Origin: Kingdonia uniflora
Lineage: Eukaryota; Streptophyta; Magnoliopsida; Ranunculales; Circaeasteraceae
NCBI GenBank assembly: GCA_014058105.1
Contig: JACGCM010000599.1
Span: 124,001 to 188,000, forward strand
Reading direction: 5' to 3'
Length of the DNA: 64,000 bases
Position numbers and translations under genes: made by a program. A model generated the notes under the pieces. The model did no database searches. It was not told the origin of the DNA and saw only the letters and a program-made list of their open reading frames with translations. Of this stretch, positions 35,903 to 46,990 are shown one piece after another. Positions within the stretch are counted from its first letter, which is position 1. Each line of letters opens with the position of its first letter.

Positions 35903-35916
35903 TAAGTTTGGGGGTA
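35903..35916 (+). other. Polypurine-tract-like site
   Basis: TAAGTTTGGGGGTA lies directly before the presumed LTR start TGATAGAC. This is the usual arrangement at the 3' end of the internal region of Tat/Athila-type elements. Confidence 0.45.
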
Positions 35917-35918
35917 TT

Positions 35919-37510
35919 TGATAGACATAGAAATGCATAAGATTAATATGCTTAAAAGTATCGTTTTGTTAATCCCAATTTATTATTTTCTAATGTTAGT
36001 AGCATTTTCTTATTTTTAGGCACTTATCATTGTTGGAGCTAATAAGTAGAAAAAGACAGCTAATATAAGGTACAAAGAGCTCAAGCATCTCCAACAGTCT
36101 CTCAAGTACGAGGAAGATGTAGGGCTGGCAATTTAACCTGCCCTACCGAGGCCCGCCCTTAATGAGGCGGGTTTGGTATGTATAGCGGGTATGTGGCGGG
36201 TTTGGTCTAAAAAAGCCCATTTATTTATTGGGGCGAGTCTGGTTTTAGGCTCAAATAAATGGGGCCCATCACCCGACCCAATTATATAAGTTATGACCTG
36301 AATACCCTTAAACCTAATTCTATTAAAGACATGTTACTTTTACTTTCTCCTCATCCTCAGCTCGTTTCTCTCTTTATATATATACTTTTAGACCGAAGAA
36401 AAATTATCTCAAATCAATGGTTTTTGACCCAAATCGATGGTTTTCATCTTAAAGCTTCAAAGCTCATAAAATGGGCCAGGTCTGCGGGGCGGGCTTGAAG
36501 GTAGAGTAATTTGGCGGGTATGGGGATGATATTACTGCACCCACCCCAAACCCGACCCATTGCCAGCCCTAGGAAGATGTCTACATTCAATGTACTTGAA
36601 GATTTACTCAAAGGAATGAAGATAATGAAGGACCCTTTAAGGATTAGCTTGAGAAGAATTATCTAGATAGAAGATAGAGTAGAAATGAGATAGAATTTAT
36701 TTGAGATAGGATTTATCTTTACTTATAAATAGAGTTTCAGAAATATAAACAAGTCTCTTTTATCTCCTATAAATAGGAGATCAATTCTATAAAGCTTAAT
36801 TTTTAGTAGTTTTATTTTCTTCTTTTTTTTCTCTCTCTCTCCTTTATTTTATTTTATGCTCTTAAAATTAAGCTATAATCGATAGCCATTAATGGAGAGC
36901 TAGTTTCCTTAGCCTTTGGCAATTATAAGCTAAGTGTAGTAGTTATATGATAAAATAGATCTGTTATTGCTCTGCAATACTCTGGTTTGTAGTAGGGATA
37001 GTTGATCTAGCCATAACAACCCCGATCTATTCTGAAGACTAAGGAGAAGCCAAATTAACCATATTTGGTTGTCTTTACGTTCAAAGAGATTAGATCACTA
37101 GGAACTTAGATACTCCGCCTAGCCATGGAGGGAGTGCACAAGACCTATATCCGATAGTCCAAGAATGATTAAGTCCATATATAGGGTTTTAGCCATAAAC
37201 CCTAGATTCTAGACTCGAATAGACCTAGCCATGACTATTACGAGTAGATAAATTATATTATATAATTATTCTCTTAGTAAATTATGTTTGAGAAGATCCA
37301 AAGCCTAGGCCTCCTTTTATTAATCGTACCCAAAGTCGCAGTTAAAACATCTTTATCAAAATTAGTTAAGATCCGTTTATTAGTTAGATCGGTAAAATTA
37401 GGCTTTTAATGCGTTTACTCCCCGTAGAATCGACCCCCGGTTACACGTACTATCTTTGACACCCATAGTTTTGAGCGGGGTATTTTAAAGTTCGTGTTTT
37501 TCTCCCATCA
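35919..37510 (+). repeat. LTR of an Athila/Tat-like gypsy element, carrying a hAT MITE
   Basis: The proposed LTR starts TGATAGACATAG and ends CCCATCA directly before the primer-binding site. Without the nested MITE and its duplication it is about 1.13 kb. Two TATA-like sites (TTATAAATAG near 36724 and CTATAAATAG near 36768) fit a U3/R boundary. Internal-type sequence flanks it on both sides, so it is both the 3' LTR of something to the left and the 5' LTR of the gag-pol to the right. Confidence 0.55.
36120..36571. mobile_element. hAT MITE, 452 bp, 8 bp target duplication
   Basis: Terminal inverted repeats TAGGGCTGGCAAT and ATTGCCAGCCCTA fit the hAT end pattern. They are flanked by perfect 8 bp duplications GGAAGATG at 36112-36119 and 36572-36579. 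The subterminal parts are rich in GGCGGGT/ACCCGCC-type phrases, as is common for this MITE group. There is no transposase. Confidence 0.92.
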
Positions 37511-37513
37511 AAA

Positions 37514-37532
37514 TTGACACCATTGTCGGGGA
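37514..37532 (+). other. Primer-binding site of the Athila-like element
   Basis: TTGACACCATTGTCGGGGA follows the LTR end by three bases. It is a mutated form of the TGGCGCCGTTG.CGGGGA primer site common in plant Athila/Tat elements. Confidence 0.7.
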
Positions 37533-39029
37533 GGTAACGGCGGTCTATTACAACATAAGTTTTCCGTTTTAGCTATATTTTTTTCTTCTTAATTGTAGTT
37601 GTTAAAAAAAAAATCCCGATAAGTTTCTTGTTGTTTGGAAACGGAGGAAAGCCTGACCTCAGGAGAAGAATTTTTAACACTGAGGTGTTACTGGTGGGAT
37701 ACCATATTTATTATTACTTTAGATACTTATAATTTACTATAAATCATGTGCTAAGTAGTATCTATAAAAGCTTCATGATCATGCATCCAAGTTAGTCAGT
37801 GGCAACATTATTTTTAGTGGTGTATTGCATTCATGCATGACCCATGCAAGTAGGGTTTAATTCGGTGAACTAATAATAATATTAATTTAGAAGAGCTAAG
37901 CTGATCCATCTGAGTATCATAAGCAAAGTAGGATAGCATATTTTAGTATCACGTACTCATTTATCATGCACTAAGTATTAATCCTTAGCATCACAGTAGT
38001 GGTCATTTATTAGTGATTGTTAGGGAGACTTTAATTAAGTCCAGGGTCAACTAGTTAATTTGTGGTTATCGGTATACTGATTAGTTTTAAAGTTTACAAG
38101 TTAATATCTCTTTATGGTGCACTAATCAGTAGTATCATACATCCAAGTACTTAGTAATATTTCATTTTGATAACAACTAAAGTTAGTGATTTTTGTAGGT
38201 GGTGATAAATTCTTGGATTGCACAAAGCTTTGGATTACGTGAAATTGGAGTAAAACGAAAAGTGATAAAAGGTGGAATGCGAAAAGCTTAAAGCTTAAAG
38301 CATCTATCTAATCCTTTTTGTGTATTTTAGGTAAAGGGGCGGCCACAGCTTTACCGGGAAACACTTCCCGTAGGTTGGTCCTTATTTAAACTTGACAAAT
38401 AAAAGGGGTTCATAACCGCTCCGCTCCGATATTAGGAAAGTAAGTCATGTGGACTGTTCAAATAAACACTACTCTTAAATAAAAATGTTTGTTGTGTTTG
38501 GATTAACATGTTGTCGTGTTTAAATTTTCGCTCCATTTTTAACATAGTTTAGGCTTTACTTTTCTACGGGATTTCATCACCTAAAGGAATCCCCAGCGAG
38601 TTGGACCTCCTACTTAGGGATATGGAAAAATCTGTATTACACGTTCTTAACTGTCCCGACCTTTAAATTTTAATTGAAACTTAAAAGCTATTAGTAAGAT
38701 TTCTAAGGGATTTCATCACCTGCGAAGCTAGGAGGTGCCGGACCATGGTACCAACACGGATTCATTGGAACCACTTTAGCCAAGCGCTGTGAACCATCAG
38801 TTGTTAAGTAACGCCACTATTCCGTGTGAGTCACGTACGATAAGGCGAGGCATACGAGCGACTGATGCTCAAACACTAAGACCGTTGCTAGAATAATGAA
38901 ACTTTTGTGTTAGGACTGTTGCTCAAACACACGAGCCTGACCTACCTAGTTTGATTAACATCTGGATTAGGATTGTCCTAGTTTAATTTCATTAAAAAAA
39001 ACATTATTGTGTTTACTTTAAAATGTGTA
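37533..39029 (+). other. Untranslated leader of the Athila-like element
   Basis: About 1.5 kb without a supported ORF lies between primer site and gag. It contains a twice-repeated phrase (GGGATTTCATCACCT near 38568 and 38708). Long leaders are usual in this lineage. Confidence 0.5.
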
Positions 39030-42000
39030 TTTGAATTCTCATTAGATTTTTAATAGTGCATGCCCAAGTACGATCGAATTAGGAAACACATTGATATACC
39101 ACCGAATCTTAAAATAGCTAATACGGTTAACCAAGTCCAACATGGGGATCTTCATGCCATAAATAACCTTGAAACTAAAAAAAATTTCTTCCTGAACCTG
39201 AACCAATGGGTGATATGTCAATGAGAGAGCTTTTTGCTTCCGTTTTGGAAAATTTGCCAAAATGCATTAAGTTGCCAGTAATTACGGTAACCCAGTTCGA
39301 TATCAAGCCTTCAATTTTGAACCTAATTTCACCTTTTCACGAACTCGATAATCAAGACTCATATTTACATATTTATGAATTTGAGTCAATTTGCCAAATG
39401 TTTTGATTTAAAGACATAGTAATGAAGTGTATATATTTACTCATTTTCCCATTCTTTCAAAAAGACAAGGCAAAATGTTGGCTAAATTCTCTGTCACCAG
39501 AGTCAATTGACAAATATGACACCCTTAAACAGAAGTTTAAAGCCAAGATTTTCACCATACAAAAAATTGACTTTTAAAATGTGATATCTCCGACTTTCTC
39601 CAAGAAGACGGAGACAAATTTTACGAAGCACGGGAATGTTTTAAGGAAAAATTGTTAAGGTATCCTCATCATGGTTTCAAGAAATAGAAATTAATCTAAT
39701 TCTTTCTACACAGGTTGGCTCTTTTAGCCCGTGAATTAATCGAGGCCCATAGTTCAGGAAAAATCTGGGATATGGACAAAACTGTCACATACGAATTTCT
39801 TGATAAATTTGTAGAGACATCCCAGCAATGGGACTTTACTTATCGTGATCGTAGGCCTGTTAGAAAAGGAGGCATCCTTGAATTACTTGAAAGCCTCAAA
39901 TTAAAAGTCCAACTGGGTTTTGTTACACATAAAGTCGAGGTTATGGCCGTAGCGAAAGTAGCAGCCCCTAAACCAACATCCATTCCTGAGGTCTGCAATT
40001 TATACAATGATCGAACCTATTATGCACACACATGTCCATAACTCCCTGAGGTAATGAATTTTAATCTAGACCACATTAATGCAATCTTGAACAATAAAAA
40101 AAGACAATACCCAAATAATTTTGGTAGATCTTCTTAGTAAAATAACCCAGTATTTTCTTGGAGGAATCAACCATAATGACAATCCAATTAGAATCCTCCA
40201 CCATATCAGTAGAATCAAACATATCCAATCCAAGAAGCCCACCTAGTTGGTTTAGAATCCACATTCCAACAATTTATAACAAAGATTAGGGGGGTAACCC
40301 AACAAAATTCTAGGGAACTTTTAGAAATGCAGGCCTTTACTCAGAAGTTAGATACCCAAATAGGTGAAATAGCAAGCTAATTAAGTAAACGAGAAAAGGA
40401 CAAATTCCCTAGTCAACCAATTGCTAACCCGAGGGCCGCCTTTGAGGTTCATACCCAATTGAGCTTACCTGAAAACATTAAAACTGCTCAAGTAGTTATG
40501 ACCCCTAGGAATAAGAGAATTATAGAAACCAGACCAGATCATATGCCATCAACTAAGAGCAATTCAGTTCCCAAATCTTATAAAATAGCCCATAAAAATC
40601 TAGCATCTAGCCTGCCCGAAATAGTAACATCTAGGCCACACCATGTTCCAACTCTACCGAACCTAGCAGACAAGCCTTATGTGCCTAGGGCCCCATTCCT
40701 TAACACACTTGTTCCTGCCGAAAGGGACGAAGGCTTGAAAGATATTATTGGGTTATTTAAACAAGTGTAGATTAACATTCCGCTCTTAGACGCTATCGAT
40801 CAGGTTCCGTCATATGCTAAATTCCTTAAGGAATTGTGTACAAAGAAATGTAGAACTAGAGTTAGGAAGAATTTCTTTAATGTTGAATAGGTTAGTTCCG
40901 TCCTACCATTTAAAATTCTGATAAAAAAAAAGGACCCAGGATGTTCCACCATTCCCTTAATAGTTGAAAAATACTACATCCAGTAGGTCCTTCTTGATCT
41001 TGAGGTTAATGTAAACCTTATTCCATTTTATGTTTATGAGGACCTCAATTTAGGAGAGAACTTATGCTTACCAGGATATAACTTCAGCTCGCTGATAGAT
41101 CTACCAAGACTGCTAGGGCTATTGTTGAGAATATAATAATTACGATGAATGAATTTTACTTTCCAATAGACTTTGCAGCACCACCAATTTCTAATGTCTA
41201 TGGCCAAATCCCTATCATATTAGGTCAACTCTTCCTACCTATTGCCAACGCTATAATCAATTATAGGAATGAAATAATAAACCTAACATTCGGTAACATG
41301 ATCATGGAACTCAGCGCTTCCAACACCATGAAGCAACATCAGGATTCTACTAAAGAGTATAATATGATATGTACAATTATCTCTGAACATTTTAGGGATG
41401 ACTTCTTAGAATATTGTTTAGAGGACGACATCGCTGGTATTCACGAGTTAATCCTTAAAGAAATTTTAGTTGATCTTAAAAATAATCCTCCTCCATACAC
41501 TTTACCGCATAGATATACTCCCAAATTCGAGTCACTCCCTATGTCTTCCAGCCCTCTAGTTCCTTTTATTATGTCACCGCTAAAACTTGATCTTAAAGTA
41601 CTTCCAGATAATCTTGGATATCGATTCCTTAGGCCTAATAAAACTCTTCCCGTTATCATTTCATCTTCATTGGACCTAGACTAGGAAAATAAACTCTTAG
41701 TAGTAGTAGTAGTCACCCATAAAGAAGCAATTTGATGGTCGATAGTAGATATAAAAGAAATAAGCCTATCTGTGGTTATGCATATGATACTCTTAGAAGA
41801 AGGATCCAAAACATCTCAAGAACCACAACGACGTATAAACCCTGCAATAAAGGAGGTAGTAAATGCAAAAGTTATGAATCCTCCTGACGTGGGTATTATT
41901 TATTCCACCTCAGACAACTCTTGGGTAAGCCTAGTTCAAGTGGTACCTAAAAAATTAAGTATTGCTATTGTCAAGAATACAAATAATGAACTGGTACCCA

Positions 42001-44750
42001 CCCACACTCAGACAGGATGGAGAGTTTGCATTGACTATCGAAAGCTGAACGTGTCCACTTGAAAATACCATTTCCTACTACCATTCATGGATCAAATATT
42101 AAATCATTTAGTTGGTCATTCCTTTTACTGTTTCCTGGATGGTTATTTAGGATACAACCAAATTCCAGTAGCCCCCGAAAAGCAGGATAAGAGTACTTTT
42201 ACTTGCCCATTTGGAACTTTTGACTATAGTCGTATGCCTTTTGGCCTATGCAATACACCCGTGACCGTTTAACAATGTATGTTAAGTATTTTCTCTAATA
42301 TGGTAGAAAAGTTCTTAATAGTCTTCATGGATTACTTTTTTATTTATGAGTCCATGTTCGATGAATGTCTTATACACTTGGGCTCAGTTTGGCTTGCTGC
42401 AAGTATGATGCAATGCAAATTTGATGCATTTGCAATGATTTGCATTACAATAAAAGTCAGGGGAATTTTTTCAATAAAGGCAGAAATGCAATGCACTACA
42501 AGTGCAACTAATTGCTATGATGTAAATGCAAATGATAATTACCATTTTTAATCCCTTAAAAGATCCTTATATTTCTCCTATTTTCTCTCTCAAGGAGAAA
42601 ACCTAAATACAAACTCTATTACATGGAAACGGTTAAATACAAGCAAAAAAGAAGCTTTTGCATGAAAATGCAAGTTGTTTACTTTACAAAAGTAAACCAA
42701 ACACATGCAAATATTTTATAGGCATCACATTGTAATTGTAAATCGAACCAAACACATGGAAGCGATTAAAAATGCAAATTACTTGCATTTGTATCATATT
42801 TGTAGCGATCCAAACTGAGCCTTAGAATTGGTCTTGATCCAGTAAAAAGTGAAAAACCTAGTCCTAAATTGGGAAAAATATCATTTTATGGTAAATCAAG
42901 AAATAGTACTAGGCCATTTTATATCATCTAGGGGGATAGAAGTTAATAACGCAAAAATCGATTTAATTTCATCTCTACCTCCTTCTAAAATAGTGAAGGA
43001 CATTCACACATTCCTCAGGCACGTAGGATTTTATCGACGATTCATTTAAGACTTTAGCAAAATCTCACGACCTTTATGCAATTTAATTTCAATGATAAAT
43101 GTCTCGAGTCTTTTGAAACACTTAAGTCCTTATTGACCACATCATTGATTATCTAGCCACCCAATTAAACCTTACCTTTTGAAATTATGTGTGACGCCTC
43201 AAATTATGCCGTAGGTATCATGTTATGATAATGTTTTATAAAAGAACCCCATGTCATTTCCTATGCGAGTAAAACACTGAGTGCGCCCAAATTAATTATA
43301 CGTCGACTGAAAAGGAGTTGTTAGCCATCGTCTTCGAGATAGACAAATTTTGGTCATACACTTTTGGGTCAAAGTCATCGTGTATTCTGACCATTCAGCC
43401 CTTCGATATCTTCTTGAAAAAAAGAACATTAAAATACATCTTATCCATTGGATCCTTTTACTCTAAGAATTTGACCTCGACATACGTAATAAAAAAGGGA
43501 AAAAAACATTGTTGCTGACCATTTGTCACATTTAATAGTTAAACACATTGACGAAGACCTTCCTATTTCTGAGCATTTTCCCGATGAGCAATTAATGTAT
43601 ATTAATAGGGCACCTTGGTTCGCTGACATTGCAAATTATTTAATCGCTGGTACATACCACCAGATTTGAGCAGACAAGATAAAAATAGATTTAAAATAAT
43701 CTCTAGATAATTTATCTAGGAGGGTCCTTATTTGCTTAAAGTTGGCGTCGACCTAGTGATTCGTCGATGTATCGCTAAAAAATGACATTCTACAAATTTT
43801 AAAAGTCTTCATAATGTGGTGGCCATTTTGGTCCCCGTAGAACAACTGATAAAAAACTTCAATGTGGTTTTTATTGGCCAACTTTATTTGAGGACACTTA
43901 TGATCATTGTTTGCGATGTGATTGCTGCCAAAGGGTTAACAACATGGGTCGTCGAGATGAGAAACCTTTTAACAATATTTCAAAGATTAAAATTTTTGAT
44001 GTCTGGGCAATTGACTTTATTGGCCATTTTCTGGTGTCCAATGGTTATTTGTGGATCTTAGTAATAGTTGACTATGTTTCCGAATAGGTAGAACTTGTAC
44101 TATGTTGGATAAATAATTATGTATGCTATCGAAATTAACTTGTTAAACGATTGAAATGTTGACTTATATGTGTATTTTTGGCAAAGCATGCCTCTTACCT
44201 GTAAAATTGAAACATAATGCTTACTAGGCTATTAAGAGATTTAATTTTCAAATAAACACAACATGACTTTATCGAAAACTTTAACTAAGTGAGTTAAAAG
44301 AAATAAGACAAGAGGCATACGAAAATGCAAAAATCTATAAGCACAAGGCCAAAACATATCATGATAAATATATAGTCCGAAAAGTCATTATACTAGGACA
44401 AAAAGTTTTATTGTTTAACTCAAAGCTGCGTCTTTTTCCTGAAAAAATACAAATCCGCTGGCCCATTCAAAGTTGTAAACATGCACCAAAATGGTTAGGC
44501 TAAAGTAAAAAATTATCATACTGGGAAAACTTTCAACGTCAATGGCCAGCGACTTAAGCCTTCTCTCGAGATTATCCCAGTGAAAATTTTCCCTGATATA
44601 GATCTTGCAAACCCGAATATAGGGAATTTCCCATCCCCAAATAATTCTTTGACTTCACATAAGTTTGGAGGTACGAGCGTTTTGTCTGGCTGAAGACGAT
44701 AAACTTAACGCTTTTTGGGAGGCAACCCACTACGTATTCAGGTGAGAAAT
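39030..44750 (+). pseudogene. Ty3/gypsy gag-pol, Athila-like, heavily mutated
   Basis: Order on the + strand: gag (about 39080-40040, with SPFHELDNQDSYLHIYEFE and DKAKCWLNSLSPESI), a Pro/Lys linker (40459-40770), the protease region (40770-41690, with PIILGQLFLPIANAIINYRN), RT (41772-42360, then 42825-43060), RNase H (43060-43560), the integrase zinc finger and core (43830-44080), and an integrase tail (44280-44560, with a KVLLFNSKLRLFP phrase). Stops occur at 42061 and 42270, for example. In RT the catalytic box reads FMDYFFIYE, so the second Asp is lost. RT is also split by a MITE. The lineage is judged from the gag and protease wording; no env-like ORF or 3' LTR is seen. Confidence 0.88.
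42381..42821. mobile_element. Tourist-like MITE (PIF/Harbinger type), 441 bp, inside RT
   Basis: The first 33 bases, starting GGCTCAGTTTGG, match the reverse complement of the last 33 at 28 positions. The 3 bp flanks are TTG and TTA, consistent with a TTA target duplication with one mutation. Removing the insert brings the RT phrases FDECLIHL and ELVLI back together. The interior is AT-rich with many TGCAAAT-like repeats and no protein. Confidence 0.85.
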
Positions 44751-45032
44751 TCCAATTTTTATTTTTATTTTTATATTTGGTTATTAAATATTGTGGACAA
44801 TATTTCATTTAAGTTTAGAGATAGGAAAATTATTTTATCAAAATATTTTTTGAAGAAAAGTTAAATAATGACACTGTAATTTAGGATGCACTTTTGACAA
44901 ATTTTTAACATTTAGACTGATTTTATTTTGACATAAATATTTGGTTGGGAAACCAGAATAAATCTAAAAAGAAACCAAGAACTTACAAGTTTATAAATAT
45001 ACATTAAAATATTTTGCACACCATCTTAAGTT
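44751..45032. other. Gypsy flank without gene
   Basis: AT-rich sequence after the integrase end. It continues beyond LINE A at 51313, as the LINE target duplication shows. Confidence 0.5.
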
Positions 45033-45156
45033 AGATGTATTATCTTGATGATTATCTAAGCGGAATCTAGAAATTAATGACCAAATGATTATCCATAAAT
45101 TCCAATCGTGAACAGAGATCTCTACACAATTCCAATTGAGTACTAGTTTTCAAATC

Positions 45157-46990
45157 ATGGATGCAACTACTATTAAGCTCCTTGTGGAGATCATTAGCAG
45201 GGGAATCAAATTATTAGGGAGCGAAGGTTTGATTGAACAAATCGATCAAAAAGGGAAAGCTACAATCAAATCGATTTAGACAGCAACCAATAATGCAAAT
45301 CAAAAAAATCAGAGTGCAACAACAAATAACAGTGATGAGAATCAGGTTTTGAGAGGGATACAAACATCTCAAAGTAAAATCCCTGATGCCAGCAATAACT
45401 TAGAAGGTTTGTTACCAACTCAGAAGGTGGTATGTCCTTGGGCGGCTGGGGATTCGAATAACAACAAAGAATACCCATAAACCAAATTCTAATTGAGTGG
45501 AGGAGGGATTCTAGAGCAAGCAATCACGGGGATCCAGGTTTTGGGGAGTGAATCTACTACCTAAAGTAAAATCCCTGCCCCAATTGGAGAAGAACTACAG
45601 CCAATTCTAATTTTTGCGGAAAAAGTTTGAGGACCAGTAACGGCGAGTACTGGACCTATTGCTCTTATTAAAGATGGAAGGAGAGGAGATACACCATTAC
45701 TCTCAATTACTAAAGCTGATCTATCTAATGGTATCTCAATCTATCAATACAGTCTTATAGGCAGATTAGATTTACAAAAGATCAAGCTCTCAACTATGCA
45801 AGAGTATGCAAAAACACTGGAAAATTAAGGGAACATGTAAACTGATTCCTATTAGAAAGGGTTTTTTTTATCATCAAACTTGAGTCAGAAGAGGACAAGA
45901 TCTTTATATGGAGTAGGGGGCCTTGGATGGTTGAAAAAATACCGATGAGACTCATGCCATGGAACCCACTTTTCTTTGTTGAGAAACACAGCAACTCTAA
46001 CGCATTGATATGATGTAAATTTCTGGGACTGCCTCTAGAAATGTGGAGCAAGAAGATTATTATGTCACTAGGGAATACCCTTGGTACTCCTATCCAGATG
46101 GACCACTCCACAAGTAATCAAGACTATGGATATCATGCTAACGTGCTTGTAGATATCGATCTTTCTCAGCCTATTTTAGACAACATCCTACTTGAGATTG
46201 AAGGAAACATCATCAAACAAGAGGTACTGCTTTATAGAGTGCCTAAATATTGCAACCACTGCAAAAATGTATGACATATTATTGCTGAATGCAAGATTAT
46301 GCAGAAAGTATTCTGAGTTAATAAGATCGAGCACAACAAGGTAAATAAGAAGACTGGGAAAGAACTGGCGGAAGGCATATGGGGCTACCACACTGTAACA
46401 ATTCCGAAGAAGAAAAATTAGACCACGGATATGAGACAGAAAAATCCTGCACCAATAATTAAGCATACATATTTACAGGAGCCACTGAAAGTGAGCAGTA
46501 CAACATCATTACCTATGTATCCCCCATGTATGCCAAGGCCCTTAAATCATATTCAGCAACATGAAAAGTAGGACTCAACTCAGGGTGGTCATCACCAAAG
46601 GGAAGTAATACAAAACATACCTCACCCCAAAGGAATAGTACTAATAGCAGAGTGAACCAGTTTGTAGCCCTCCGAGATGTGGAAGAAGATATAAAATACG
46701 CAGATTCAAAATCTCATGAGGAGAAGGATGGGGATCATAACAACTCCAATCAACAAGGGGAAAGCAAGGTATCAAACACAGAACCAACACCAACGTCAAT
46801 AAATGTGGAAGAGATTATAGAGGAAGATGCATACTCAAAAGTAGTACAAGAGGTCCGACAATATCTCAACCCTTCCTGCTGGGTTGATGAAGTTAAACAA
46901 GAAGAACAAGTACTGCTAGGACCTAATCAAGTGATTCAAGGGGGTAAGGTGTACACCCTAGACCCTAGAGTGACAAGATCTCAAAATTAA
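45157..46990 (+). pseudogene. LINE A ORF1, RNA-binding protein with DUF4283 and zinc knuckle
   Basis: The ATG at 45157 opens a frame with early stops (45278, 45478). The DUF4283 nucleic-acid-binding domain is readable at 45850-46270 across frameshifts (LESEEDKIFIWSRGPWMVEK, then NVLVDIDLSQPI). The zinc knuckle near 46254-46310 (CNHC...H....C) has a TGA where Gly is usual. The C-terminal acidic tail (46652-46990) is intact and ends at TAA 46988-46990. ORF1 proteins of plant LINEs bind the element RNA. Confidence 0.8.
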
